The notes below the pieces were generated by a model. That model was not told the origin of the DNA. It saw nothing but the letters and a program-made list of their open reading frames with translations, and made no database searches. This document shows positions 1-11,113 of a stretch of DNA of 64,000 nucleotides, piece after piece. How positions within the stretch are numbered: position 1 is the first letter of the stretch; each line of letters begins with the position of its first letter. The position numbers were made by a program, and so were the translations under genes. Source of the DNA: Medicago truncatula (lineage: Eukaryota > Streptophyta > Magnoliopsida > Fabales > Fabaceae); the NCBI RefSeq assembly GCF_003473485.1, contig NC_053044.1, positions 35,468,091-35,532,090 of the forward strand, given 5' to 3'.

Positions 1-20
1 TTGATATATATATATAAGAT

Positions 21-783
21 AGGATCCGTTGACACCAAGTGTCAACGGATTCGTTGACACCAAATCTCAACCATCTATTTTTCTAATTTAAAGGTTTTAA
101 TTAATCTACATTTATATTTTTTGAGGATCCTTTCTATGAGTCACACGCTATTATTGTTTCCAATCATTGAAAAACTCAAATTGAAAAACATGGCTGCATC
201 ATGATACTCCTCATTTTCTTCTCGAAAATTTGTAGATTAATTATCCCACACACACCCTTTGATATTATTCTTGTATGTATCTCCTATCTTTCTTGGTTAA
301 TTCCTCGTATACATTAAAACAAAAACAGTTTATGCCAAATTTGTGATAAAGATCCCAATTGTAGATGACGGTAGTTAACATAGGCGTATTTTGGATTGGA
401 TGAATTTGATTCTATCGGTGGAATTTTGGGTGTTTAATCATGAATCCATGATTGAATAATTAATTAACATATCCCCATAGCAGTATCGTGAAAAATGGAT
501 TGGACATAAAAATTAATTTTATGGATTTGATAGAATAGAAAAACCCCATTTAAATTGGATTGCTGCCAATTTTCATCATAGATGGAAAAACAAAAATCAA
601 GAATTATGGTGTGATGGTTGGTATTGAGATCAGCAAGGAAGAAATACATATACTTTTATTCTTGCCGGAAAGCGGGTGGGAATTGGGTGAGAAAAGTTCA
701 GGCAATTTAATTTAACAAACAATTATGGATTTTTGGATTAAAAATATGGATGGTTGAGATTTGGTGTCAACGGATCCTAACTC
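21..783. mobile_element. Mutator-type MITE with 9-bp target duplication
   Basis: A 763 bp non-coding element whose ends are inverted copies of each other: the left end reads GGATCCGTTGACACC and the right end is its reverse complement, continuing into a shared TCTCAACCAT stretch. It is flanked by the direct repeat ATATAAGAT (12-20 and 784-792), the 9 bp size typical of Mutator-like elements. The left terminus carries an extra inverted copy of its own tip, forming a hairpin at 26-49. The right end has five extra bases. No coding capacity is seen. Confidence 0.6.
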
Positions 784-792
784 ATATAAGAT

Positions 793-1640
793 AGTATATA
801 TGATGTGGCAAAGACGATGCATCATAGTATATGCATGGCTAGAAAGAGAAATAGTGATCACGGACTATACCATAATTGATACATGTCCATCTCATTAATT
901 AATACAAATTAATAACCTGTACTGAATACTAATCTCTTTTCCTAAAAAAAGAAAATACCAATCAGCTAGGTCACATCATGGCAATTGGCAAGTCAAAAGT
1001 TTTAAAAGAAAATATAATTATATTATTTTTGGTTACAAGAAGATAGAATTGTAGCTCTAAAAAAAAAAAAAAAAGATAGAATTGTATAAATATAATTTGT
1101 AGGAATGGCAATGCGGTCCCCCTCTCACTCTGTTAAGACCCAACATCTTAAATTTGTGATGAATGGATAATTATTCTCTCGCAAAAATGTGATTTTTTTT
1201 TTAATTCAGAATATTTTGTCAAATAAAACAATAAGAAGAAAAGGAGTTGCAGGTCAAATCAATTATATTTATATTATATAATATAAATAGTAGATGATGA
1301 ATGATTTTGATTGATATCAATTCAACATAAATATTTTATCAATCTTTCGTTGATGAATAATGTAGTTGTCAAATATAACTAAAGAAATGAACCTTTTGAC
1401 AATCAAAATACATGTCGAATAAATGACAAATTTCAATGTCAAATAAGGGCTCTATGTGCAATGCTTTTATTCACACAGCCAAAAGTAAAATCTGATAGAA
1501 AAGTTAACGTTGAATGCAAAAGAATGTAACAATGTAAAAAGAGAAAATATGTAAATACTTGCTATTCAAGTTTACACAATTGATTCTTTCAAAACAGAAG
1601 TTATACAAATGATTTTTTCAAACACCAATAGAGACCAAAA
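793..1640. other. Non-coding AT-rich stretch, nothing recognised
   Basis: No credible reading frame, RNA gene or paired repeat was seen. There is a 15-base A run near 1060. Confidence 0.5.
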
Positions 1641-1644
1641 TAAA

Positions 1645-2056
1645 AAGTTTTATTTTTATTTTTATTTTATAACGATGAGAGTCTAAGCCCAAAAAGAAAG
1701 AGATTACAACGATATCACACGTGAGGCAGAAAGTAACATAAGACTAATATTACTACGACATACATCAAAAAAACATATCCCTGACTCCATCGAACAATTA
1801 TAATTAGCTAAAGCGTCGGCACATAGTTTGTTTAACGGTAAAAGTGATGAACAACAACTTCTCAATCAAGTGCAAGCAAAGTGATGAATCTTGTTAACCA
1901 GCAACCTCCTTCTCCAACTACCATGCTCATGTGAAGTGATTGCTTTCACAACAAGTAAGAAGTCAACATGTAACTCAATAAATCGAAATTACAACCTTCT
2001 GACATACATGAGCCCTTCCAACACTCCACATAATTCTGCCAGATAAACATCTCCTA
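1645..2056 (-). pseudogene. LINE 3' remnant with decayed RNase H domain
   Basis: Read on the minus strand, this shows the signature of the plant LINE/RVT_3 RNase H domain: a segment like GDVYLAELCGVLEGL with the conserved Glu block, then ELHVD for the DSxxxV block, then CADALANYNCSMES near the end. The frame is broken by stops and small shifts. An A-rich run at about 1645-1670 (minus-strand 3' side) looks like the old poly-A tail. It is a dead, 5'-truncated insertion. Confidence 0.65.
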
Positions 2057-2532
2057 TTCCAAAATAAAAAGGTTTTTTCTAGGATAATGGGGTTAATTAC
2101 CCTCATGACATACCAATCACATTAAAGCATATGGAGCCATCTTTGAAATTCACACAAGTTAGAAAACTGATTTACATTTTGGGTTTCAATTTCACTTTAA
2201 AAAAACTGATTTTCTTCATTTGTAGACCTTATAAAAAAAACGAAAAATGTTATTATAACTTTTTTTTTATGAAATGTTATTAGAACTTAGATGTGATAAA
2301 AATAAATTAGTTGATGTACTTTTGTCAAAAAAAACTATTGCACTTATCGTTGATACGAAATTAATTCATAATATTTTTACATTGACTTTTAACAACTATC
2401 CCTGGTCCCTTTTTAAACTACGGCCGCCTAAAGATTTTTTATACATATTAAAAATAATTATTATATGAGATAATAATTTTATAAAATGATTTTGTCAAAA
2501 TAAATAATATAAAATGATCTTTATTTAAAAAA
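2057..2532. other. Non-coding AT-rich stretch, nothing recognised
   Basis: A short open frame at 2274-2468 has no recognisable content and no coding character. Confidence 0.4.
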
Positions 2533-2540
2533 ATATATAA

Positions 2541-2747
2541 TGGGTCTTGTTAACCGGTGCTCCCGGAGCATTAGTTAAAGAACTAATAGTAGAAAGAAAA
2601 GTCAAATTTTGCATTAAAAAAAACATTTTTTTTTAACTATTAAAAAGTAGAATACACAATTTCTAGGACAAAATTTCCTTTTATAATTCATTAACCAGTG
2701 CCCCCGGGACACTGGTTAGGCCCCTGGGGCACCGGTTAACATTTCCC
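2541..2747. mobile_element. Small MITE with 8-bp target duplication
   Basis: A 207 bp element. Both ends carry GTTAACCGGTGC in inverted orientation, with GC-rich subterminal blocks (CCCGGAGCA on the left, CCCCTGGGGCACC on the right). The flanks ATATATAA (2533-2540 and 2748-2755) match exactly; 8 bp would fit a hAT-type element, although the repeat is low-complexity. Confidence 0.5.
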
Positions 2748-2804
2748 ATATATAATTTATTGGAAGTCATCTATATAGTATCTTTTTAAATATTAATATT
2801 TATG

Positions 2805-2965
2805 TATGCAATTTGGTTTGCTTTAAGAAAAGAATCCAAAATCTAATCCAATCCGAGTGGTTGTTACAAAAGCACGTTCAAACGCATCCAATATATTTTG
2901 GTTTTGTGCGGTTTCTCTGTTATTTAATCGATTTGTGGTTTTATTCTAGGTTTGTTTGGAGAGAA
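2805..2965. repeat. Fragment of the GGGGTGTTC-terminal element family
   Basis: This stretch (CCAAAATCTAATCCAATCCG, then a block reading TTTTGTGCGGT and GTTTGTGGTTTTA) matches the right half of the element at 58998-59883 in the same order. It is a truncated second copy without its left end. Confidence 0.5.
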
Positions 2966-2994
2966 TTGTTGTTGACACATATGTATTGGCTGAG

Positions 2995-5374
2995 AAACAC
3001 GAGTAATTTACCCAAATGCTCATCGGCAGTTAACTGTCGAATTATGGAAGCGGTTGTAGTTAACTATCGAGGAAAACTTCGGTAGTAAACTACCGAGGAA
3101 AACTGAAAACTTCGGCAGTTAACTGCAAAGGAAACCTCAAACCTGTTTTTTTTTTTTTTTTTTTTGACAAAAACCATAAATTGTCATTAATAATATTTAT
3201 TGATTTTGAATGTTTCAATCATTATTTTGTATGTTTCAAACAATTGTAGTATTATACTTATGCGTATATTTATGTGAAACCTACACCTTTTGTTTAAGAG
3301 GTACACCCTCCATGACCATACAAGAATATTTATGCAAAACTTTTTTTAAGCTTAAATCCAATTTTGGTTCCTCTATTTTTAATTGTTCAATTTTGGTCCT
3401 CCATTTTACAAATTTTTACAACTCCATGATTTTGACCATCCGATTGACGACATAGCAATATATTAGATGACATGACATGAAGGTGAATGTTCTAATTCTT
3501 GAAAGTCTTCAAAACTAGCATATTAAATTAAGAAGATCAATTGAAATGATGCAAATGAATGATAGTGAACAATTTATTGTCACGTCATCAAATTGAATGA
3601 TAATTGTATATTTATCCATTTTTTAAACTAAGTCTAAAATTACGAAATTAAAATTTGAGAATCCATATCGCATATAAGTTCTTTTTATCAATCAAAGTAG
3701 TTTAACACTATGATAAAAAAAGAGGAAATATTACCATGCAATATTATTGTTTAAAGAATAAAGATAAAATATATATTTCAATATTAAACACGTCAAAAAT
3801 GTTTGCAACAAAGAAAAACCTCAAAAGTGTTTGTTTTGTTAATTCAATTAAAAAACATATTGTGATCTTCACACTCACCAAATATTATAAGAATAGATAC
3901 GAGCAATTCCTTTTATATGAGTGTCTTATCTAAGAAAAAATAAACTTTTTTTTATTTTTTATTTTTCTATAAAGGTAAAGCAATGGATTTTTCTTGATTC
4001 AATTAGACATTGCCCTACTTTCGGTTTACAGTCAATGTACACATATGCCCAAGTCAAATGCTTTTTCTTATTTCTAATCTCAACTTTAAATCAGAATATT
4101 CTTTTCAAAGCAAATAGCCAAATAGACATATCTAGGCTCTAGCAGAACAAATGAACTATCAAGTTGGTTCACGGAACTATCACGTGGTACAGGGACCCAT
4201 ATTCTTGTCCATAATCAATCAATTATTCAATTTAGATCTCCATTGTCACCCATATTAGGCCAAATTTCCGTAATGAATGCAACTGGTTCCATTCCATATC
4301 TAAGTAACAAGAAACCAAGTTGACAGGTTCAATTTCCATCGCCATGCTCAATTGTTTTCCAACATAAATTGGTGCAAGATAAGAAGGAATAAGCTTTAAT
4401 GAATTTTGGTAATTGACATGACTCAAAAAATTATTCCAATAGATGCATACAAGTTCAAATTCAAAATTATTACTAGTTGAATTGTGATATATGGAATAAT
4501 GTAATGTAGTGTAACTCCACATCATTATTATACCAAAAGAATTAGAGAGGGAGCTGATTGGACAAAATATGCCACAAAACTTCACATTTCTCAGTCACAA
4601 CAAAGTAAACAAGCTACCTAAAAGCATTACCTATGTCGATTCATCTTTTTAGGGACCCAATTTCAATTAAAAAATCTTCTCATTTCAACCTATGTAACAC
4701 ATAAGAAGGTGGACCACGGATCCAAATAGTAGACTAAATCACAGCTGACTCAGAAGTCCAACATTTTTCATGACTTTATTAAACAAGTGGTCCTTTTTGT
4801 TAATTTTTTATGTATTTTTCATTTAGCCCCATATTGCTACAGTCCAACGTGGGGAACATACCAGAATTAAACTAACAATGGGCAACTACACTGTTTTTTT
4901 TATCACCTAATTTCATGTGCAATTGTTTAATTAATGTTGGAAGCAATCACAAAAAAATGTAATCGGATTCGTCGGAATAAAATGACGTATAACAATTAAC
5001 GTACTAACATTTTTTATTAAAAAAGAAAACAATGTGACTGCATTGTGGACATTTTGACTGAAATTAGACGGTCAAGATTTAATACTACAAAATACTAAAG
5101 AACTACCGCTTAAAATTGGATGACTGAGATTCACCTGCATTCGCTCAATATTTGACCGGAGGGAATCCATTCCATAATGAAAAAAAATTGGTATAGCATT
5201 AGCAATTTACTACAATACATTCTTTTTACAGGGATATACAAGAATTAGAAGAAAAAAAAGTGGTATAACATTAGCAATCATTGTATATATAAAGATTAGG
5301 GTAAAATTAAGAAAAGCCATAATTTTTATTAATATTTGTAAAATGAGATTAAGATCCATGAATGAGATTAAGAG
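2995..5374. other. Non-coding stretch with GTTAAC palindromes
   Basis: Between 3010 and 3135 there are several copies of a palindromic core like GCAGTTAACTGC. A T-run lies near 3150-3170. The remainder is AT-rich. A 117-residue minus-strand frame at 4232-4585 begins with GTG, not ATG, and resembles nothing I know. Confidence 0.4.
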
Positions 5375-5896
5375 CTAGAATTGAATATCAATTCTAATGG
5401 GTGGTTCTTGAATCAAAATCTTAGGAAAAGAAGGTTCAACTTTGAGAGAACCTCTACAAAGTGGACAACTAGATTGATGAGTTAACCACTTATCAACACA
5501 ATCACAATGAAAATAATGTTCACACCCTGGTAAAACCTTCAGTTTCTCACCGTCTCTAAATTCTCCAAGACAAATACAACACTCAGTCTCTTCCCACGCG
5601 CCGTTCTCGGGGTCCGTCGGAGCTTGATGAAGAATAATGGGCAGTTTCTTGATTGCAGCAGGGTCTAATCCTTGAGGTGGTTGAGCTGGCGGCGCGTGGA
5701 TGGAGGCGGAGTATGTCGTGGTGATGTGAGTATGGTAGCGGCAGACCCAACGTGTGTAGAAGAAGAGAACGATAACAAGAAGGAAAATTGAGAAGAGTAC
5801 AATAACGAAGAAAAGTGTTCTGCCTTTGATTTCTAGGTCTCTATCATCAAGCTCAGTGTAGTGCCAGTTCAATGATCTGGAATTAGGGCTTGACAT
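5375..5896 (-). CDS. ATL66: RING-H2 finger E3 ubiquitin ligase, ATL family (ATL66-like)
   Basis: A 173-residue single-exon protein with the full ATL layout. A hydrophobic segment at residues 28-47 is the membrane anchor. A basic patch follows (TRWVCRYH). The GLD motif family signature starts at residue 76 (GLDPAAIKKLP). The RING-H2 domain has ligands C106, C109, C125, H127, H130, C133, C144 and C147, spaced C-x2-C-x15-C-x-H-x2-H-x2-C-x10-C-x2-C. The Trp before the last Cys pair (DKWL), needed for E2 contact, is present. Such proteins are membrane-anchored E3 ligases that transfer ubiquitin to substrates; the substrate is unknown here. The length and the N-terminal LNWHYTELDDRD block resemble the ATL66/ATL67 group. 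The start is the first in-frame ATG. Family call is firm; the exact orthologue is from memory. Confidence 0.9.
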   Translation of the reverse strand: MSSPNSRSLNWHYTELDDRDLEIKGRTLFFVIVLFSIFLLVIVLFFYTRWVCRYHTHITTTYSASIHAPPAQPPQGLDPAAIKKLPIILHQAPTDPENGAWEETECCICLGEFRDGEKLKVLPGCEHYFHCDCVDKWLTHQSSCPLCRGSLKVEPSFPKILIQEPPIRIDIQF

Positions 5897-6089
5897 GATG
5901 ATGTTGAAGGTATGAAAAAGAGGTGGTTACTTATGACGGTGGTTAACGGCGGAGCAAAGCTACAACGATGGTGTAGCATTAGAATTAGAATAAATAAATA
6001 GTGTTATGAACTTATATGAGACTACGTTTTTTCTTGATGATATTTTAACTGAAATTGTGAAGTGGGAACTAGAAACGAATGGATAACGT

Positions 6090-6097
6090 TATTTATA
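6090..6097 (-). promoter_or_regulatory. TATA box of the ATL gene
   Basis: On the minus strand the sequence reads TATAAATA, about 195 bases upstream of the ATL start codon. It is the best TATA match in the upstream region and implies a 5' leader of roughly 165 bases. Confidence 0.45.
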
Positions 6098-6126
6098 GTA
6101 AGTTTGGTTCATTGTGCACTCGCAAT

Positions 6127-6134
6127 TTTGGCGC
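6127..6134 (+). promoter_or_regulatory. E2F-like site TTTGGCGC upstream of ATL
   Basis: TTTGGCGC fits the plant E2F consensus TTTSSCGC and lies about 30 bases upstream of the candidate TATA box. A single short match only. Confidence 0.25.
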
Positions 6135-7320
6135 GTGGGTAATACTAATATAACTTTTTTTATGCATAGGACTATATGAGTTTTGAATATATCAAATTTA
6201 GAATAAAGTAGAGAAAATAATTTAGTTTAGAAGTGTTATAGGAGAGTGGTAAACATCAACGGTATTGCATATGCAGCGGGTTCTCCGACAAGTCCTTTTA
6301 CCTTGGAGACATTATGGGCAAAGTGGATTGGATAGGACAATATGGGGTTCAATGTATGTATATTTAATGGGACTCAAATTGCTTGTTATGTGGAGTTACA
6401 ACTCCAGACACTTCGTACTCTCTCACTCTGTTTAAAGAAAAATAAAGAGAGAAGATTTTCATGCTAAATCCGTGCTCATTTTATAGGTTGCTCTTTACAA
6501 TGTATCAAAAACATATAAAAAGCATAATAACTACACAATGTTTTATGTAAAAATTATTAATTTTAAATGTTTAAACAATATATGTTCTAAATATATTTGT
6601 TAACATTTTTCATATGATAGTGGTAAAAAGTATATGCTCCTATCAATTTTGTTAAATGAAGGTCTCGAATAGGTTATGTCGATCGACAATTCTACGTTCT
6701 AATCAAAAGTAAAATTTAGGTGTGACGTTTTTTTTAATGTTAAGGGTTTGAGTTTATATTTTAAAATATAATTTGATATTTTCAAAAAAAAAAATACAAA
6801 ACAATGTAATAAATTAGCATATAATATTTCAATTATTTTTAATTAATTTTAGAAAAACATTTTTAGTGTATGTAATTTAAAAGAGAAAAGTAAGTCATCC
6901 TTTCTTTTCGAAAACTCTCCATCCAAATTGGAGGTGCCTCACTGACAACGTTTGCAATAAGTACAAAAAATGTCATGTACGTAAGTCACTCTTAACTTGT
7001 TTCACCGGAGACACCAATTTTTTCGAAGATTTTCGGTTAATTAAAACTATACCAAATTTGATCATAAATTAATGTTTAACTGATACAACCACAGAGTCTG
7101 ACAAGTTATATGGTAATCTCATTAGTATGTGTGTTCTTTGACATATGGAAGTTTTAATAGAATATGAAAATTAAAGACGATACGAAGGAAATGTAGAAAC
7201 CATCCGCCGTTATTTGACGATTATCATGCTTTATGCCTAACTTGGAGCCAATCGCATATGCAATAAGAGTGTGGACAGTTGTGGAGGACCATACCACATA
7301 GACTTTACTATACTCTGACT
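6135..7320. other. Upstream intergenic stretch, nothing recognised
   Basis: AT-rich sequence with no credible coding frame, paired repeat or RNA gene. Confidence 0.4.
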
Positions 7321-7324
7321 ATTC

Positions 7325-7535
7325 AACAAGTCCATCTCAGTTTGATCGTCCAGGTCACATGAGCTCAACTTACAACATATATGTCTAACTCAACTTGATC
7401 ATTCATGTCACATGAGATCGGCCTTCAACATGATTAGCTCAACTCGATTGTTCAGGTTTACATAAGCTCGACCTTCAACATGCCTAGCTCAACTTGATCG
7501 TTAAGGACACATGAGCTCCACCTTCAGCGTCACTT
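7325..7535. repeat. Minisatellite, about four 50-55 bp units
   Basis: The block CTCAACTTGATCGTTCAGG, followed by TCACATGAGCTCGACCTTCAACATG, recurs about four times head to tail with base changes. The following 400 bases contain two related GCGTCNTG(C/T)AC(A/G)GACAA segments and a TATA-like ACTTATAAAG at about 7789, so this may be part of an old LTR; I could not find its partner. Confidence 0.55.
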
Positions 7536-7539
7536 ACTC

Positions 7540-8090
7540 TTTCTCAAGCTATTGTCCAAGTAATATTGTGGTCCTTCTCTTGGAAGTATCTCATAATGTG
7601 TCGTGCGTCCTGCACAGACAATTGATGTGAGATGCATGCTCTAAACTCCACGCGTCTTGTACGGACAAGCAGTGCAAAGGAAAAGTGATCAGCTCCACAA
7701 GTTATTTGGATCTCAGTGGGTAAATTGGCCTGGACATAAAAAAAAGAGGCCCATTAGATCAAAGAAGTGATGCCTGTAAAAAGAGACACTTATAAAGCTG
7801 GAGGGGGAAAATTCATTATATTGAACAATATATTCTTATCTAAGTCTTTTTTTAAAATACTTTTAGAATTTCTCTCAAGACATTTCACTAAACAGCTCAT
7901 TTGTTAATTGTTATAACCATCTTGTATTTACATATGTGCACAGAGTGTGTAAGCTAATTTTAATATATAAATGCAGGAACTTAAAGGAAAACAAGTAACA
8001 TGAACACGTAAAGAACCGGAATTTAAATCAAAGCTTTTGAAGAACAAATGAACAACAAAAGGAAGGACAAATTATAAACATAAAGAAGAT
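7540..8090. other. Intergenic stretch, possible LTR remnant
   Basis: No coding capacity. See the preceding minisatellite for the reason an old LTR is suspected. Confidence 0.25.
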
Positions 8091-8096
8091 ACTTTT

Positions 8097-8216
8097 TTTA
8101 TCAAGTAGTTTAGTGGTTACATTCACCCACATTAAGTGTGGAGAATTTGGGGTTCGAACCCCGACCCCTGTACATAATGTTTTTGATAACTAACAATTGA
8201 GCTACATTTATGGGAC
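8097..8216 (-). mobile_element. tRNA-derived SINE, family A
   Basis: On the minus strand it reads GTAGCTCAATTGTTAG (Pol III A-box-like), then GGGGTTCGAACCCC (B-box), then CCACTAAACTACTTGAT followed by a short A run. The same order occurs at 48778-48917. Flanking AAGAAGATACTTT and AAGAATATACTTT look like a 13 bp target duplication with one change. It is a retroposon, not a functional tRNA gene: the acceptor and anticodon arms do not fold. Confidence 0.6.
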
Positions 8217-10116
8217 AAGAATATACTTTGTATGGTGAAAAGTGAAAGGAAAAACATGTAACTAGAAAGAAAATAAAAGAAAGCGTTGACAGAGAAAGAA
8301 TTTCGTGAAATGTAAATAGGACACTTAAAATAAAATTGTAAAGAAATTAAGGACAAGATACACATTTTGACACCGGGGAAAGAAATTAAACTTGGTGGAC
8401 GTCATTCTCTCCATGATTCTTTTTTGAAGTTTGATTAACACTACACTAAATGCTTGCTATGTCGACCAAATATTAGAATCTCCTCTAATCTTTTTATTTT
8501 TTTTCACAGAACAATTTATGCAACTCTTTTCCACCATTTGTTTTTAGCCTCATAAAAAAAGATAACGTAGACAGAACCTGCTTGTGAATAATAGCTTAAA
8601 CTACAAAACGACATAATAATTTATTGTCCTATGTTTCTGTCTTATACACCAAATCAAAATGTCTATGCTTAGATGCAAACATATGAAACAAAATATCAAA
8701 GCGTGATTAGGGCATGAGTCTGATATTTCGGGACTCTAAAATGACATGAAAGCTAGTGACTAGTGACTGGGTCTGACCCAGACAAGGAAACTATGTTTTC
8801 TTTTCATTTTTGTTCTACTAAACATCAAATTTCATCCTTTACCCCTAAAATAATATTTAAATTAATCTATTACATTTTTATAAATAACATCAAATTTTTA
8901 AATTAATCTATGAGATAAATTAATCTTTGTTGTAATGAAACAAAATTAACAGACGACTGATTTGTCCTTTTGTATGAAAATGTAGTGACAAAATTGTGAG
9001 AGATTAAATTGAATATTTATAAAAAAAAAAAAATCTTTTTTCTTGTTTTACGATAGGAATAACGTCGAAAACTCCTATTTTCTTTTTTTCTTTTTAATTT
9101 GTTCTTTTTCTCCTTTCATTCTATTTCTTTTTTGAAATTTTCCTTTTTTTTCTTTGGAGCCTTAAGGGAGACCATGACTGTGTAAGACTAACTTTCCAAC
9201 ACATATATGGGCCCATAGGAAGCCCAAGTTCAACGAAAGTTAGGTTTACTTAACTATCCCCCAAAAATTGAAAATGATACTCTAACTTCATGTTTCAAAA
9301 AGCATTCATACAACTTATTTGTGAGAGACGTTGCTATAAGTTGCACATATGGCAATGACTCAAAAAACAACTAACAAGTCTAACCTCTGACCCCAAAAAC
9401 AAAAACTATACCAAATATGTTAAGGGCCACAATATCCACTATCGATTTTTTGCACGGTTCCTTCTTTCATGACTCATAATATCACTAAACAAGCTTTTTC
9501 TTTATTCAGAGAGTGATCTTACAAGGGAGCCAATCCGGATTAAACGTCTGAAACTTCTAGCTTTTTTAATGCTTAAATTATATTTTTTTCGTTAGAGAAA
9601 TTAAACAGATTTTTAATATAATTTTGAAAAGCATAATTTCCTTGATATTAAAACAACTTTTACAAATTATGTTGTCATTAAATCCCATCAATTATCTCCA
9701 CATGAAAAAGACTTCGAATGAAATTTTTTTTGAAAATTACTGTTTACACTTCAAACAAGGTTGAAATATACCAGAAAAAACATAAATGTCCATCAGCAGT
9801 TAACTGCCGCCGGTTAAAATTCATCGGCGGTTAACTGCCTATGATGTTATATTTGTAAATTATGGTGTTTCCTAGCATTGAGTGAAGTTTGAACAATATA
9901 GAAAAAAAATCAACTTGTCCTGTTTTATGAGTTGAGCCCAATGGGCCCTGCACATATAGTTGTTTGTTGTTTTGTCACAATGGTCTCCTTTTCTGCTACA
10001 GAGGGGTGTATTCGTAAAAAATTAAAAGAAATCAACTGCTGGGACACTTTTGGTGGGTTTGTGTACAATTAATAAGAGAGAGATCTATTTATTTTAAGAG
10101 AAATGCTATTTTTTTT
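8217..10116. other. Intergenic stretch, little recognised
   Basis: AT-rich. The only notable item is a pair of GTTAACTGCC palindromic cores at about 9790-9840 like those at 3010-3135. Confidence 0.4.
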
Positions 10117-10825
10117 AAGTAGGATTTATACAAGAAAGAACATGATGGATAAAAATAGGAAATATAATCAATCAAATTCTGGTAGATCATACATGAGAGC
10201 GATTGATTATTATTTGAAAGAATTACATGCTATACATAGCATTCTTGTGTTTCTTATCAACTTTCCTCTCAATAAGTCTGGTAAATGAGAGATGCGAATC
10301 ATGATATCCAAAGAGAAAAGGTGTTAAATAAAATAATGGAGTTGACTTTGGTGAAAGAGGATAGACTCTCGCAATATGATGAACCAAAGTTTAATTTACA
10401 ACAGTCAAAATACACATATCTAATGTCCGACATAAAATAGAATTACTTAACATCGAAGGAACTTATGAAATCTTTCTCTTAATTTTTGTGTTATTATCTC
10501 TAAACATACTTAAACGACCTCTATTTAAATTTCGTTAAACATACTTAAATGACCTTAGTTTAAATTTCGCTTTAGACCAAAAAATACATTCGATCAGCCT
10601 TGTACCAACCTCCAGCTTCAACACCAATAGAACATTGCTCCAATTTAACCTGCCTTCTCAGTCTAATCCAAATTAATCTTTAAATTAAATTATTTTACAT
10701 TCAATTTACTTTTAATCAAATTAATTCTATCTATAGAATTAATTTGTTAAAATTAATTTTTATTTTTAAAAAGTTTATTAAAATTAAGGGTTAGATACTT
10801 CTTCAAAAAAAATTAAGGGTTAAAT
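10117..10825. repeat. First copy of a 709-bp tandem duplication
   Basis: From AAGTAGGATTTATACAAG to the start of a MITE end (GGGTTAAATA), this unit is repeated directly after itself at 10826-15170, where it is split by the hAT element. The copies differ at only a few positions (for example GCGAATC against GCCAATC), plus a small internal duplication in copy 2. Short open frames in it are unrecognised and broken differently in the two copies. Confidence 0.85.
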
Positions 10826-11113
10826 AAGTAGGATTTATACAAGAAAGAACATGATGGATAAAAATAGGAAATATAATCAATCAAATTCTGGTAGATCATA
10901 CATGAGAGCGATTGATTATTATTTGAAAGAATTACATTCTATACATAGCATTCTTGTGTTTCTTATCAACTTTCCTCTCAATAAGTCTGGTAAATGAGAG
11001 ATGCCAATCATGATATCCAAAGAGAAAAGGTGTTAAATAAAATAATGGAGTTGACTTTGGTGAAAGAGGATAGACTTTCGCAATATGATGAACCAAAGTT
11101 TAATACTTTAATT
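10826..11113. repeat. Second duplication copy, left part
   Basis: It matches 10117-10404 up to the hAT insertion point. The right part resumes after 14720. The hAT target duplication CTTTAATT is at 11106-11113. Confidence 0.85.

Noticed and set aside
4232-4585. 117-residue minus-strand open frame
   Set aside because: It begins with GTG, has no recognisable domain, and low-complexity AT composition explains its length.
8101-8180. tRNA-like sequence with a GGTTCGAACCCC box
   Set aside because: No cloverleaf: acceptor and anticodon stems do not pair; same sequence recurs as a SINE.
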